A stretch of 64,000 nucleotides of DNA from Candidatus Nitrosopumilus sp. (GTDB lineage Archaea > Thermoproteota > Nitrososphaeria > Nitrososphaerales > Nitrosopumilaceae): assembly GCF_028278985.1 (NCBI RefSeq), contig NZ_JANQTA010000004.1, positions 32,334 to 96,333 on the forward strand, read 5' to 3'. Position 1 is the first letter of the stretch, and each line of letters opens with the position of its first letter. The notes below the pieces were generated by a model, which searched no databases, was not told where the DNA came from, and was given only the letters and a program-made list of their open reading frames with translations. Below, piece after piece: positions 1 to 8,855 of this stretch. The position numbers and the translations under genes were made by a program.

Positions 1-1
1 A

Positions 2-310
2 AAATTTGATTTTAAACTTGGAGAAGAAATCAATATTAGAATTATAAATTCAGGAACTATCCCAATAAAATTTTCTGATATGTCATATGGTCTAAGAATT
101 ACTGGATTATCTGGAATTCTAATGTATTCTCCTGTTGCAGCTCAAGCAGAATCCACATTAGTTCCTGGTGATGAAGTTGAATTTTCATGGGATCAAATAA
201 AGAATGATGGTGATGTTGCACTAGAAGGCCTTTACAAAATCTCTGCAAAGGGTTTTGATGAACAGGGCAACACTATTGAAAAATCTACAACTATAACACT
301 TTGGAAATAA
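2..310 (+). CDS. C-terminal part of an unknown, probably extracytoplasmic protein
   Basis: The frame of the 80-310 ORF is open to the window edge (reading KFDFKLGEEINIRI before the internal Met), so this is the 3' end of a longer gene that starts outside the window. The visible part alternates beta-strand-like stretches and ends in a pattern (PGDEVEFSWDQ, then KISAKGFDEQGN) reminiscent of Ig-like or BsuPI-type beta-sandwich domains of secreted proteins. That is a fold guess only; no catalytic motif is visible. The internal ATG at 80 is not a credible start because coding sequence continues upstream. Confidence 0.7.
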   Translation, partial: KFDFKLGEEINIRIINSGTIPIKFSDMSYGLRITGLSGILMYSPVAAQAESTLVPGDEVEFSWDQIKNDGDVALEGLYKISAKGFDEQGNTIEKSTTITLWK

Positions 311-331
311 ATCCAATATTCCAAATAACAC

Positions 332-340
332 AATATATAT
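332..340 (+). promoter_or_regulatory. TATA-like box A upstream of tRNA-Ser
   Basis: An AT-only stretch (CAATATATATCG) lies about 40 nt before the mature 5' end of the tRNA, a normal distance for an archaeal box A with a short leader. The call rests on position and composition only. Confidence 0.4.
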
Positions 341-375
341 CGAAATCTTTCCGAATAATTTTGTCGTAAGACAGT

Positions 376-476
376 GCCGGGGTCGCCTAGCCTGGTAGGG
401 CGCGCGCCTGGAAATAATTTACCATAAAGCGCGTTCTCGCAAGGGAACGGGAGTTCAAATCTCCCTCCCGGCGCCA
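376..476 (+). tRNA. tRNA-Ser(GGA) with intron, CCA encoded
   Basis: The acceptor arms GCCGGGG (376-382) and TCCCGGC (466-472) pair over 7 bp with one G-U. Discriminator G473 is followed by CCA 474-476. The D stem is GCCT/GGGC. The anticodon stem is CGCGC/GCGCG with loop CT-GGA-AA, anticodon GGA at 410-412. A long variable arm (TTCTC-GCAA-GGGAA) marks a class II tRNA, as expected for serine. The T arm is GGGAG-TTCAAAT-CTCCC. About 14 nt of extra sequence (about 414-427, ATAATTTACCATAA) sit one base after the anticodon, the usual archaeal intron position 37/38. The splicing enzyme is probably the EndA-like gene at 31 kb. Confidence 0.93.
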
Positions 477-1787
477 TTATTCTTTTAATTTTTCAATAAT
501 CTCAGAAAATTTCCATGGACCACAATCTGCATTCAAATCTTCACTTTTGAATAATCCTGATTGATGTAGATTATCCACAACATGTGCAGAGAATGCCAGT
601 GCTCCTGTTGCTCCAGGAGAATTATAATTTAGAATGTGATACGACGATTCATTATTCAATAAAATTACATCAGGTTCAAACTTCCCATTTTCATTAATTA
701 CTGAAGATCTAATACCAGCTGTTCCTTTTTCTGTAAATTTTTCAGGTTCGATTTTTGGTAAGAATCTCCGTACTCTTTCTACCATTGATGATTTAGACAT
801 TGATGATTGTATCTCATTCATTGCAAGTTCTTGAAATTGTTTGTCAAAAATTGCCTTGCGTGCACCAGAGCCTAGCATTTCTAACATTTTAGGTAAAAAT
901 TCTTTGAAATTTTCTGTTTTATCGTATCCATATGGACTAAAAACAGGAACTGCATTAGGACCAATCTCGCAACTATCGTCAACTCTAATTATCCAGTGAG
1001 GATCTAAAAATGGATAATCTGGAAATTCTGGAACAGAATAGATACTTGTTTTGGTTAATGAATTGTATTCTGTTGGAGCTTTCCAATACTCTCCTCTAAA
1101 ATGGACATCCGTTAATTTTTCACCCAATCCTACATCGTGAGCAATATCCATAGCCTCTCCACCTGCTGCATTTATCAAAAATTTTGTAAACACTTCTTTT
1201 TCATAATTTAGAACAATTTTCCATCCTTGTTCTTCTTTTTTAATTTCTGTAACTTTGGAATTCAATAATACTTGAGTACCACTATTCTTACTATCATCCA
1301 TTAAAGATTCTGTAAATTTTGAGTAATCTGCAGAACCATCTCTATGTACATTCAAGGCAGACTCACATTGAATTTCTGGTTCAATCTTTTTAATTTCATT
1401 TTTATCCATTAGTTCTATATCTGAATCTTCAAGTCCATTTTGTTTTGCCCATTTTAGATATTTTTCAAGTACTTTGATTCCTTTCTGATCTAACGCAACT
1501 TCAATCACTCCATCTTTTTTAAACGGCAAATTTTTTAGCTTAGCATACTGTTCCCACATTTCATATCCATGAAATGCTGCCTTGGCAAACAATTTCTTCT
1601 TCTCAGGATTGTATAGATAGGGAGCATGAACTTTTCCCGTATTTCTCCCACTAGTGTGTACGGCTACATTTTCAGATTGTTCTATCACTCCAATTGATTT
1701 TGATTTGTTTAGTGAGGAAAGAAAATAAGAAATTGATGTTCCTAATATTCCGCCACCAATAATCAAAATATCAAAATTTTTTGTCAT
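477..1787 (-). CDS. FAD-dependent oxidoreductase, DAO / L-2-hydroxyglutarate oxidase-like family
   Basis: This 436-residue protein begins with the Rossmann dinucleotide signature (ILIIGGGILGTSISYFLS) followed by an acidic residue (VIEQ), typical of FAD-binding DAO-family enzymes. The substrate half contains HTSGRNTGKVHAPYLY, like the HNSGVIHAGIYY segment of L-2-hydroxyglutarate oxidase (LhgO). The likely role is FAD-dependent oxidation of a 2-hydroxy acid; the substrate is inferred from family only. The stop codon (TTA, 477-479) directly abuts the CCA end of the convergent tRNA-Ser, leaving no spacer. The Met at 1787 fits the family N-terminus. A glycerol-3-phosphate or sarcosine oxidase-like activity is an alternative. 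Confidence 0.8.
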   Translation of the reverse strand: MTKNFDILIIGGGILGTSISYFLSSLNKSKSIGVIEQSENVAVHTSGRNTGKVHAPYLYNPEKKKLFAKAAFHGYEMWEQYAKLKNLPFKKDGVIEVALDQKGIKVLEKYLKWAKQNGLEDSDIELMDKNEIKKIEPEIQCESALNVHRDGSADYSKFTESLMDDSKNSGTQVLLNSKVTEIKKEEQGWKIVLNYEKEVFTKFLINAAGGEAMDIAHDVGLGEKLTDVHFRGEYWKAPTEYNSLTKTSIYSVPEFPDYPFLDPHWIIRVDDSCEIGPNAVPVFSPYGYDKTENFKEFLPKMLEMLGSGARKAIFDKQFQELAMNEIQSSMSKSSMVERVRRFLPKIEPEKFTEKGTAGIRSSVINENGKFEPDVILLNNESSYHILNYNSPGATGALAFSAHVVDNLHQSGLFKSEDLNADCGPWKFSEIIEKLKE

Positions 1788-1873
1788 CTTGTTTGTATCT
1801 TGTACGTGTTAGTTGATATTAAATTGAATACGTGCCAATCAAGGTTAATATCGTGTAAATGTAAACCCAAATT

Positions 1874-2155
1874 ATGTTACCTGACAAATGTTCTGTTATG
1901 GAAGAAGGCAAACAATGCGTAAATCCTCCTGAATTCATTGTATCGATAATTGACAATAAGGATGAATACATGGTAGGAGTTACATGCACAAAACATAAAG
2001 AAATTGTTTCAGGCAAAATTGGAATTCTTCAAAATGAAGGTAAAATCCATGAAGGAAAAATCAGTTTTGCTCCTGTTAAAGCTGTAGGGACTGATTGTAT
2101 TCATGGTGATGAGGAAGATTTTGTTCAAATTGACATGAAAAATCCTAAAATTTAA
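1874..2155 (+). CDS. small Cys-containing hypothetical protein
   Basis: This 93-residue protein has an ATG start and is divergent from the FAD oxidoreductase. It has Cys at the N-terminus (DKCSVMEEGKQCVNPP), a TCTKH motif mid-protein, and an isolated Cys-His near the end (TDCIHGDEED). This pattern fits a small metal-binding domain. It is soluble, with no signal peptide or membrane segment. I do not recognise a named family. It runs ahead of the 2182 gene with a 26-nt gap and could be co-transcribed. Confidence 0.65.
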   Translation: MLPDKCSVMEEGKQCVNPPEFIVSIIDNKDEYMVGVTCTKHKEIVSGKIGILQNEGKIHEGKISFAPVKAVGTDCIHGDEEDFVQIDMKNPKI

Positions 2156-2181
2156 AATATTTTCAGAGATTACCATTTGTA

Positions 2182-2556
2182 TTGCTTTATGATTTATTGT
2201 CTGATATTGTAAAAGTTGATGATGTCTTACTAATTGTAAAAAGTTCAAGTGCAGTCAGTGAAGTAAGGAGTAATTCTATTAGCATTCATCAAAAGGAAAA
2301 ATGGATTACTATTGGTGAAAATGATGGTCCAGCCCATATGCATGTTAATTCAGAATTAATCAAATCCGCAAAATTTGTTGAAGAAGAAAAACCTGAAAAA
2401 ACAAGTTTTAGTGTACGTTTTTTTGATGAGCACAATGAACGTGTTTTAGCTGCATTCTTTACAAAAATGTATGATGAATCAAAATCTCTAAAATTAAATC
2501 GAAAAAAAATTTATGATACACTCAAAGAGAAATATACTTCAGAAATTAAATTTTAA
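2182..2556 (+). CDS. hypothetical protein, possibly ChuX/HutX-like heme-binding fold
   Basis: A 124-residue protein read from a TTG start; no in-frame ATG or GTG lies closer to the preceding stop. The middle (GPAHMHVN, then SVRFFDEHNERVLAAFF) recalls the heme-utilisation ChuX/HutX/HemS group, where an HxH-containing segment is followed by a RFFD/HG-type strand. This resemblance is weak and from memory; a generic alpha/beta protein is equally possible. A strong hairpin follows its stop at 2563-2583. Confidence 0.6.
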   Translation: MLYDLLSDIVKVDDVLLIVKSSSAVSEVRSNSISIHQKEKWITIGENDGPAHMHVNSELIKSAKFVEEEKPEKTSFSVRFFDEHNERVLAAFFTKMYDESKSLKLNRKKIYDTLKEKYTSEIKF

Positions 2557-2583
2557 AAAAAACCTTGTCTGAAAAAGACAAGG
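2555..2583 (-). terminator. hairpin with T-run, intrinsic-type terminator for minus-strand transcript
   Basis: CCTTGTCT (2563-2570) and AGACAAGG (2576-2583) form a perfect 8-bp stem around a 5-nt loop. Read on the minus strand, the stem is followed at once by TTTTTTT. It lies just downstream of the tiny minus-strand ORF at 2594 and also just beyond the plus-strand stop at 2556, so it may insulate both. Confidence 0.6.
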
Positions 2584-2593
2584 AGAAAAAATA

Positions 2594-2692
2594 TTATTGT
2601 TCAGATTCTTTCTTCTTCTTTTCTTTTTCAGATTGTAGTTTAGCTAATTCTAATTCTTCGTTAGTATGTTTGAATTTTTTCAATCTACCAAT
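2594..2692 (-). CDS. possible charged mini-protein (about 28-31 aa)
   Basis: The minus strand reads GRLKKFKHTNEELELAKLQ followed by a Lys/Glu-rich tail and TAA. An in-frame TGA lies only one codon upstream of an ATT codon, so the start must be either TTG at 2683 (28 codons) or a non-standard ATT at 2692 (MGRLKK by analogy). The regular i/i+4 charge pattern suggests one helix. Support comes from the minus-strand terminator right behind the stop. The plus-strand ORF at 2565-2789 is its shadow. It may be a decayed gene. Confidence 0.35.
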   Translation of the reverse strand: MGRLKKFKHTNEELELAKLQSEKEKKKKESEQ

Positions 2693-2751
2693 AGTTCACA
2701 ATTTAGATATAAAAACTGCACATTGTTCTTGTTGTAAACTTAGGCATAAAA

Positions 2752-3720
2752 TCAATAACCGACTGAAAAAAATGGTTTTTTACCATTAATCCCTAAATTG
2801 AGATTTTTGACAGTTATCTGAGCCATTTTCTCTCTGGTTTCCTTTGTAGAGCTGCCTATATGTGGTGCTAGAACGACATTTTCTAGTTTCGATAATATGT
2901 GCTTGCTGGAAATTGGTTCCATTTCAAATACATCTAATCCTGCTCCTGCAATTATTTTCTTTTTTAATGCTTTTGCAAGATCTTTTTCTTTTACAACTTT
3001 TCCTCTTGATGTATTAATCAAAAATGATGTTTTCTTCATTTTTTCAAAAATTTTCATGTCAAACAAATGATTTGTTTCAGTTGTGTGGGGCACATGGATA
3101 GAAATTATATCACTACTTTTGATTAATTCGCTAAATGAAACATATTTTATTCCTAATTTCTTTTCCAAACTCTTAGAAATTTTATTTCTATTATGATACA
3201 CCAATTTCATATCAAACGCTTTTGCTCTTTTTGCAAGAGTTTTTCCAATTCTTCCCAGACCCAAAATTCCAAGAGTTTTACCTTGCAAATCATATCCTAC
3301 ATAATCATGAGCACCGTAAATTATCTTCCATTCCCCTTTTCGTATAATTCGATCTCCTTCAGAAACTCTTCTCATAACATCTATCATTAAACTAAATGCC
3401 AAATCTGCAGTTGCATCTGTTAATACTTCTGGAGTATATCCTACTCTGATTTTTTTTGATTTTGCATACTCGATATCAATATGATCAAATCCAACACTAT
3501 ACGTACTAATCACTTTGAGATTTTTTGCAATGTCTATTGTTTCTTGATTGATTTTGTCATATGGAAAACATATCAATCCATCAATATCTTTAATTTTTGA
3601 TCGCAATGTCTTTTCTGGAATAGGAATTTTTCCCGAATGAACTTCTAAATTGTATTTTCGTTTCAATTCTTTTAATGCAAATTCATGTAATGTTCTTGTT
3701 AGGAAGATTTTCTTTTTCAT
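2752..3720 (-). CDS. D-isomer specific 2-hydroxyacid dehydrogenase (glyoxylate/hydroxypyruvate reductase-like)
   Basis: About 322 residues from the Met at 3720 (MKKKIFLTRTLHEFALKEL); the ORF-track Met five codons earlier is less likely because the family N-terminus begins at the beta strand KIFLTR. It has STYSVGFDHID, the NAD-binding loop LGILGLGRIGKTLAKR, catalytic Arg in NTSRGKVV, Glu in DVFEMEP, and His in LAPHIGSST. This is the complete SerA/GyaR family set. The likely reaction is NAD(P)H-dependent reduction of glyoxylate or hydroxypyruvate. It lacks the ACT domain of long SerA, so phosphoglycerate dehydrogenase is less likely. It is divergently placed from a zinc mini-protein. Confidence 0.85.
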   Translation of the reverse strand: MKKKIFLTRTLHEFALKELKRKYNLEVHSGKIPIPEKTLRSKIKDIDGLICFPYDKINQETIDIAKNLKVISTYSVGFDHIDIEYAKSKKIRVGYTPEVLTDATADLAFSLMIDVMRRVSEGDRIIRKGEWKIIYGAHDYVGYDLQGKTLGILGLGRIGKTLAKRAKAFDMKLVYHNRNKISKSLEKKLGIKYVSFSELIKSSDIISIHVPHTTETNHLFDMKIFEKMKKTSFLINTSRGKVVKEKDLAKALKKKIIAGAGLDVFEMEPISSKHILSKLENVVLAPHIGSSTKETREKMAQITVKNLNLGINGKKPFFSVGY

Positions 3721-3771
3721 AGTTATGAAATTCATCTCAAACCATTTATACGATTTCTTTGTAATTTCATT

Positions 3772-3915
3772 ATGTCTTCTGAAGTTGAAGAAGAGGAATT
3801 TGCTATTTGTGTAGAGTGTGGAAATTCAATTGAGAAATGCGTATGTGTTTGTCCTTATTGTGGTGAGCGTGATAAATGTGAATGTGCTTTATTTGACGCC
3901 GCTACAGGTGGATAG
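3772..3915 (+). CDS. 47-aa Cys-rich zinc-ribbon-like mini-protein
   Basis: This ORF is absent from the ORF track. ATG at 3772 runs to TAG at 3915 and encodes an acidic N-terminus followed by CVECGN, CVCVCPYCGE and CEC, a dense CxxC/CxC set able to bind zinc. It sits 24 nt before the KorA start in the same direction, so the two may share a transcript. No function is known; it could be a small regulator or metal-handling protein. Confidence 0.65.
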   Translation: MSSEVEEEEFAICVECGNSIEKCVCVCPYCGERDKCECALFDAATGG

Positions 3916-3939
3916 GAGCTACTCTTCTAGGTGATTTTA

Positions 3940-5850
3940 ATGGGATCAGTCGATTTTTCATGGTTAATTGGAGGTCCACAAGGAAGTGGGGTTGAATCTG
4001 GAGCAAATATCTTTTCAAAGGTATGTGCTGAAATGGGATATCAGATTTTTGGAAAACGAGAATTTTACTCCAACATTAAAGGAGAGCATAGTTATTTCAT
4101 AGTAAGAGTTTCTGATGAAAAAATTCATTCAAATGTTAATGATGTTTCATTAATGGTTTCATTTGATGCAGAAACAATCTTCAGACATTTTGATGAAGTT
4201 TCAAAAAATGGGGCAATCATTTATGATTCTGAACTTGAAGATGTAGATACTGACAAAGTTCGTACTCTTGATCCTCCATTTAAAGAAAGACTGCATAATT
4301 TTTTGGAATCAAAAAATAAACCCTTTACCATATCTGGAGTCTTAGAAATTGCAAAAGAAAAAGGCGTAAAACTATTTCCTGTTTCTTTCAAATCTCTTTT
4401 AGAGTCTCTTTCTGAAGAAGTTGATAACCCAAAACTTCGTGGTCTTGTTAGAATGTATAATGTGATTGGTGTTTCTTTGTCATTAGGATTAATCAAAATG
4501 CCCTCTGAATCACTTCTTCACTCAATTGATTCAATTTTTTCAAAAAAACCTCAAATTGCTGAAATCAATAAACAAGCTGCAACTTATTCATACAATTACG
4601 CAACAGCAAAATTCAATGGATTTGAACAAACACTTACTGGGACATCTAAAGAACCCAATACAATTATTGTTCAAGGACATTATGGCACGTCTATTGGGAA
4701 AATGGTTTCTGGTTGTAGATTCCAATCATACTATCCAATCACACCAGCCTCTGATGAAAGTGTCTATTTGGAATCAAATGAAATATTGAATGTTCAAAAC
4801 AGTAGACCTGGTTCTACTACAGTTATTCAATCTGAAGACGAGATTTCTGCAATGGGAATGATGATTGGTGCAGCATTGACTGGAACAAGATCTTCCACCT
4901 CAACATCTGGACCTGGATTTGCTTTGATGACAGAGGCTCTAGGTTGGGCTGGAATTAATGAGGTACCAGTAGTAATTACATTGTATCAAAGAAGTGGTCC
5001 TTCTACAGGACTCCCTACGCGACATGGACAAGATGATTTACTTTTTACAGTTTTTGCAGGTCATGGAGATTTTCCAAAATTAGTATATGCTTCTGGTGAT
5101 ATTGAAGAAAGCTTCTATGATACCGGAAGATGCTTTAACTATGCTGACATTTATCAACTTCCAGTAATTCACATGATGGACAAATTTTTATCAAGTTCAG
5201 TTGTAACTTGTAAAAAATTTGATCCTGCAAAAATCACTATAAACCGTGGAAAACTTTTAGAAAAAATTGATGGTGAATACAAAAGATTTGCATTTACTGA
5301 TGATGGGATTTCCCCTCGTTCAAGATTAGGATTGGATAATGGAATATTTTGGAATACAGGTGATGAATCTGATGAATATGGTCACATTACTGAAGATCCT
5401 CAAATTAGAATCAAAATGATGGATAAACGAATGTCAAGATTAGAGCTAGCTCTTGAAGAAATCCCTGATGATGAACAAGTAGTATCATTTGGTGTTCGTG
5501 AATTTACTATAGTTTCATGGGGTTCCACAAAGGGTCCAATCCTTGATGCGTTATCTATGCTAAAGAAAGATGGAATTGATATTGGATTTTTGCAAATCAA
5601 ATTACTGCATCCATTTCCAGGAGAATATGTTAAATCCCTTCTCTCCGAAGCTAAAATCCTAATTGATGTTGAAGCAAATCATTCTGGTCAACTAGGGAAA
5701 ATATTTCAGCAAAATATTTCAAGAGATATTGATTATTATATTTTGAAATATACTGGAAGAGGAATGACTAGCACTGAAATATATGATTCATTAAAGAAAA
5801 TTGTTGAAAACAAGGCTGAAAAAAGGGAGATTCTAAGCCATGGCGCTTAA
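3940..5850 (+). CDS. korA: 2-oxoacid:ferredoxin oxidoreductase, fused gamma-alpha subunit
   Basis: This subunit (636 aa) of an enzyme that oxidatively decarboxylates a 2-oxoacid with CoA and ferredoxin starts with the gamma domain ([20 protein letters not shown], residues about 5-200). The alpha domain follows, containing the PYR-type region with [15 protein letters not shown] and the conserved [20 protein letters not shown] prefer ATG 3940 over GTG 3931 because AGGTGA (3929-3934) gives a Shine-Dalgarno at proper spacing. Its last bases overlap korB by 11 nt, indicating coupled translation. The substrate (2-oxoglutarate versus pyruvate) cannot be read from sequence; the fused gamma-alpha form is usual for archaeal two-subunit enzymes. 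Confidence 0.95.
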   Translation: MGSVDFSWLIGGPQGSGVESGANIFSKVCAEMGYQIFGKREFYSNIKGEHSYFIVRVSDEKIHSNVNDVSLMVSFDAETIFRHFDEVSKNGAIIYDSELEDVDTDKVRTLDPPFKERLHNFLESKNKPFTISGVLEIAKEKGVKLFPVSFKSLLESLSEEVDNPKLRGLVRMYNVIGVSLSLGLIKMPSESLLHSIDSIFSKKPQIAEINKQAATYSYNYATAKFNGFEQTLTGTSKEPNTIIVQGHYGTSIGKMVSGCRFQSYYPITPASDESVYLESNEILNVQNSRPGSTTVIQSEDEISAMGMMIGAALTGTRSSTSTSGPGFALMTEALGWAGINEVPVVITLYQRSGPSTGLPTRHGQDDLLFTVFAGHGDFPKLVYASGDIEESFYDTGRCFNYADIYQLPVIHMMDKFLSSSVVTCKKFDPAKITINRGKLLEKIDGEYKRFAFTDDGISPRSRLGLDNGIFWNTGDESDEYGHITEDPQIRIKMMDKRMSRLELALEEIPDDEQVVSFGVREFTIVSWGSTKGPILDALSMLKKDGIDIGFLQIKLLHPFPGEYVKSLLSEAKILIDVEANHSGQLGKIFQQNISRDIDYYILKYTGRGMTSTEIYDSLKKIVENKAEKREILSHGA

Positions 5851-6802
5851 ACTTGCAGACTATAAGACAACCGTCCATAATGATTGGTGTCCAGGGTGCG
5901 GTGATTTTGGAATTGTAAATGCATTACAAATGGCATTAGCTGAAATGGGAATTGAGCGTGATAAGGCCACAATTTTTTCAGGAATTGGTTGTTCTGGAAA
6001 AACATCTCATTATATCAACACTTATGGTGTTCACACACTTCATGGACGTGTTTTAACATTTGCACAAGGTGGCAAATTAGCTAACCCGGAGATGACAGTT
6101 GTAGCTGTTGGAGGAGATGGAGATGGTTTAGGAATCGGTGCAGGTCATTTTGTTGCAGCAGGACGACGAAATGTCGATATGACTTACATTATTTTTGATA
6201 ATGGAGTTTATGGTTTAACCAAAGGGCAAGCTTCTCCTACTTTGAAATTAGGTGAAAAAACAAAATCTCTACCATCACCAAATACAAATTATAATGTTAA
6301 TCCAATTGGATTGGCTGTAGCTAGTGGATTCACATTTGTGGCACGTGGTTATTCATATGATGTAAGGCACTTGAAAGATTTGATTGTAAAAGCAGTTAAT
6401 CATAAGGGACTTTCATTCTTAGATGTTTTACAACCATGTCCAACTTACAATGATATCAATACTAGAGATTGGTACGCTGGTGTTGATTTAGCAACTGATT
6501 CTATGGTACGACATTCAAGAATCTATAAACTTGAAGATACTCACTATGATCCTGTTGTCCATTATGCTCAAGAAGCAGAAGTAAATGAGAAACTTTCTCA
6601 AGCCCTGATAAAATCGCTAGAATGGGATACAAAAATTCCAACTGGTGTATTTTATCAAAATGAATTAGTTTCTCCATATACTGCCAGACTGACTGATAAA
6701 ATTCCTAATTATTTAGAGAATCCTCCAGCAAAACAAAAAATTTCTGAAAATGGTTCACCGACAACTGATGTTTCTGAAATCCTTGATTCTCTTGAGGTTT
6801 AG
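5840..6802 (+). CDS. korB: 2-oxoacid:ferredoxin oxidoreductase, beta subunit
   Basis: This 320-residue protein is the thiamine-diphosphate-binding partner of the upstream gene. The N-terminus [18 protein letters not shown] carries the Cys pair that helps hold the [4Fe-4S] cluster, GIGCSGK carries a further Cys, and [16 protein letters not shown] is the Mg-TPP motif, followed by [14 protein letters not shown]. It overlaps korA by 11 nt. In this lineage the complex is thought to link 2-oxoacids and acyl-CoAs to the ferredoxin pool, either in the incomplete TCA cycle or in carboxylation. The C-terminal 40 residues are lineage-specific and low in complexity. Confidence 0.95.
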   Translation: MALKLADYKTTVHNDWCPGCGDFGIVNALQMALAEMGIERDKATIFSGIGCSGKTSHYINTYGVHTLHGRVLTFAQGGKLANPEMTVVAVGGDGDGLGIGAGHFVAAGRRNVDMTYIIFDNGVYGLTKGQASPTLKLGEKTKSLPSPNTNYNVNPIGLAVASGFTFVARGYSYDVRHLKDLIVKAVNHKGLSFLDVLQPCPTYNDINTRDWYAGVDLATDSMVRHSRIYKLEDTHYDPVVHYAQEAEVNEKLSQALIKSLEWDTKIPTGVFYQNELVSPYTARLTDKIPNYLENPPAKQKISENGSPTTDVSEILDSLEV

Positions 6803-6848
6803 AAAATTACCTAACAAGTTATAGACTAGTTTGTAGATTATTATCCTG

Positions 6849-7283
6849 TTGAATATCAACGAGGCTAATACAATTTTTCGAAAATCTATCATAAAGGGTT
6901 TTTTTGAGCCTAAGTTACTTAATTTGGATTTCAAAAAATCCAGTGTAAAGCACCCTGCTATCAATGATGATGGTTTGATGCAATCAGATCTTTTACATGT
7001 GTTTTTTGATGTTGACACTGGTTCTGATTATCCTGATGGTGATGAATGGTTTATTGTTGAAATGTTATTTCCACATGATGTAAAACTTCCTGATAATCTA
7101 AAAGGGACTGATTACTTTACAACATTGTCTGCTGGCGAGGATAAAACATTTTGGCATCATCGAGAATTAATTCGTTACAAATATGGTAAATCTAAAAAAT
7201 TAGATGATGCTTTAGAGTTTTTAGAATCAAAATACAAAGAATTACATGAATTACTTGAACCATTACAAAAAGATCTCAAGTAA
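6849..7283 (+). CDS. hypothetical protein (144 aa)
   Basis: Read from a TTG start (TTGAATATCAAC), 46 nt beyond korB. It is soluble and acidic, with predicted beta strands in the first two thirds (DLLHVFFDVDTG, WFIVEMLFPHD) and a C-terminal helical part (LDDALEFLESKYKELHELL). No catalytic motif is recognised. It overlaps the convergent gene at 7276 by 8 nt tail to tail. Codon use resembles the surrounding housekeeping genes, so I accept it as real, probably lineage-specific. Confidence 0.75.
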   Translation: MNINEANTIFRKSIIKGFFEPKLLNLDFKKSSVKHPAINDDGLMQSDLLHVFFDVDTGSDYPDGDEWFIVEMLFPHDVKLPDNLKGTDYFTTLSAGEDKTFWHHRELIRYKYGKSKKLDDALEFLESKYKELHELLEPLQKDLK

Positions 7284-7809
7284 CTTCTTTCCAGATATCT
7301 CCTCGGAAAATATACTTTTTACTTTCTGAATTTGCTGTATAAAGTCTCCAACGAATTGATTCTGAATCAAATTTGTATGCAATCTCTGAAACTTCGTTAG
7401 GAAGTTTTTGTGGATCTAAATGATATGGTAATAATTCTAACACAAAATCCATTTTCTCAATTGCATTGTCAAACCATTGTTTATCTTCTATATCTATAGA
7501 AAAAATGATTTTTGGTTTTCCTGAAAAATTAATCCTAACCTTTAATGCATTTCCACTCCCTCTTCTACGCTTCATTTCTTTAAAAACAGCTTTCACTTTT
7601 TCCCAACGTTTGAATTCAAACCATTGGAAAAATGCCTCATTAAATGTAAGTGGAATATTTACATCCAAAAAACTAACAAAATCTTCATCATTCTGCTCAA
7701 TTTCCTCTTGAACAATTTTGAAATGAGAATTCAAATATCCATACAATACTTCAATCTCCCATGGTGAAATTCCATAATACGTTAGCGTGGTTGTTAACTC
7801 CTGTGACAT
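7276..7809 (-). CDS. hypothetical protein (177 aa)
   Basis: A soluble mixed alpha/beta protein starting MSQELTTTLTYYGISPWEIE. It carries a basic patch (FKEMKRRRGSGNALKVRINF) and a Trp-rich C-terminus (SIRWRLYTAN, FRGDIWKEV). There is no signal peptide or TM segment, and I do not recognise the family. It converges on the 6849 gene with an 8-nt overlap and is divergent from the 7914 gene, so it is likely monocistronic. Confidence 0.75.
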   Translation of the reverse strand: MSQELTTTLTYYGISPWEIEVLYGYLNSHFKIVQEEIEQNDEDFVSFLDVNIPLTFNEAFFQWFEFKRWEKVKAVFKEMKRRRGSGNALKVRINFSGKPKIIFSIDIEDKQWFDNAIEKMDFVLELLPYHLDPQKLPNEVSEIAYKFDSESIRWRLYTANSESKKYIFRGDIWKEVT

Positions 7810-7913
7810 TACTTTGAATTCTCAAAATTTGTAATTAAAGCTTCAAAACTAGTGAATTTAGGTCAAATTATGCTTAAAATTAAAATTATATGGATATCTA
7901 ATCAACAATCACT

Positions 7914-8246
7914 ATGAAGAAAGAATTTGTTGTTAGAAGTATAGATGCTGCTCCTGATGGTGCACCATACGTAGTTGTATCTCTATCCTCAATTAAAGAT
8001 CTCAAAGAGGGTGGAACACAAAATCCACAATCTCCATTTGGCAGTCCTAAAGTAATGGGATTTACCAACATGAATGACATGATGAAAGATCTTAACAAAA
8101 TGCTCTCTGGAATGGGCGGAGGAATGGGAATGCAAGGAAATGTAACTCAATTAAAACTGGAGATGCATGAATACAAAGAAATGGGATTGTCAGTAGGTGA
8201 TAAAGTCTTTCTAGATATAACTAAGGCTGAATCTCTAGGTGTATAA
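7914..8246 (+). CDS. hypothetical protein with Met/Gly-rich linker (110 aa)
   Basis: Two short beta-rich parts (KKEFVVRSIDAAPDGAPYVVVSL and NVTQLKLEMHEYKEMGLSVGDKVFLDITK) are joined by a flexible Met/Gly-rich segment (MNDMMKDLNKMLSGMGGGMG). The C-terminal half looks like a small beta-barrel. The insert resembles the Met-rich loops of SRP54-type or metal- and hydrophobe-contacting proteins only in composition. Function is unknown. It is convergent with the TM protein at 8248, with one base between the stops. Confidence 0.75.
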   Translation: MKKEFVVRSIDAAPDGAPYVVVSLSSIKDLKEGGTQNPQSPFGSPKVMGFTNMNDMMKDLNKMLSGMGGGMGMQGNVTQLKLEMHEYKEMGLSVGDKVFLDITKAESLGV

Positions 8247-8247
8247 T

Positions 8248-8802
8248 TTACCAAATTGTGTTGAAATATTTCCAACCATAGAATGCACCAATTGTTCCAA
8301 TTACAAATAACATTGGCTTCCATGCAAATACCGGCAAACTTGGAGTTGCTAATTTCACTTTGTAATTATCAACAATAGCATTAACATTTTTCTTAATTTT
8401 ATCATGCCAAATACTATATTCCACTTGATATTTTTTGAGAATCTCTTCAACTTCGTATACTACAGGTGTTCTTTGAGAAAACAAATGTTGTAAATAATCA
8501 CGAGAAACTTCAACTTCTGCATGAATTCCAATGAGACCTTTTTTGAGGTCTACCATTCTTACATGCATTTCCCATGGTTTTTTTAATTTTAGATTTAATC
8601 CATTTCCGATTTGATCAGGTTGTTTGTGTTCAAATTTCACTTTGGTAAATCCTTCCTCTGTGAAAATTTTCATTAATTCCTCAAAACTCTTCTTTACTAC
8701 AATGTGAAGTTGCTCAACACCTTCTTTACTATCTACATCAATTTTGTGTTTAATTCCATCAAAAAATGAAACTGTCTTTGGATATGTTGTGAGGTACTCC
8801 AT
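8248..8802 (-). CDS. hypothetical protein with C-terminal membrane anchor (184 aa)
   Basis: About 155 soluble residues, beginning YLTTYPKTVSFFDGIKHKIDV, are followed by one C-terminal hydrophobic segment (KPMLFVIGTIGAFYGWKYF). This suggests a tail-anchored protein with its main domain in the cytoplasm. No catalytic motif is seen. The spacing of paired strands (LHIVVKKSFEELMKIFTEEGFTKVKFEH) suggests a ferredoxin-like alpha/beta fold. It lies downstream of cofE on the same strand with a 53-nt gap. Confidence 0.75.
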   Translation of the reverse strand: MEYLTTYPKTVSFFDGIKHKIDVDSKEGVEQLHIVVKKSFEELMKIFTEEGFTKVKFEHKQPDQIGNGLNLKLKKPWEMHVRMVDLKKGLIGIHAEVEVSRDYLQHLFSQRTPVVYEVEEILKKYQVEYSIWHDKIKKNVNAIVDNYKVKLATPSLPVFAWKPMLFVIGTIGAFYGWKYFNTIW

Positions 8803-8855
8803 ATTTTGCCACCAAAATACCTCTATTTAAAGCAGAACCACTTGTTATTCCTGTT

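Noticed and set aside
2565-2789. 74-aa ORF rich in Phe/Ser
   Set aside because: It is antisense to the charged mini-ORF and starts inside the terminator hairpin.
4526-4789. 87-aa plus-strand ORF inside korA
   Set aside because: Out-of-frame shadow of the well-supported korA coding region; no ribosome-binding site or domain.
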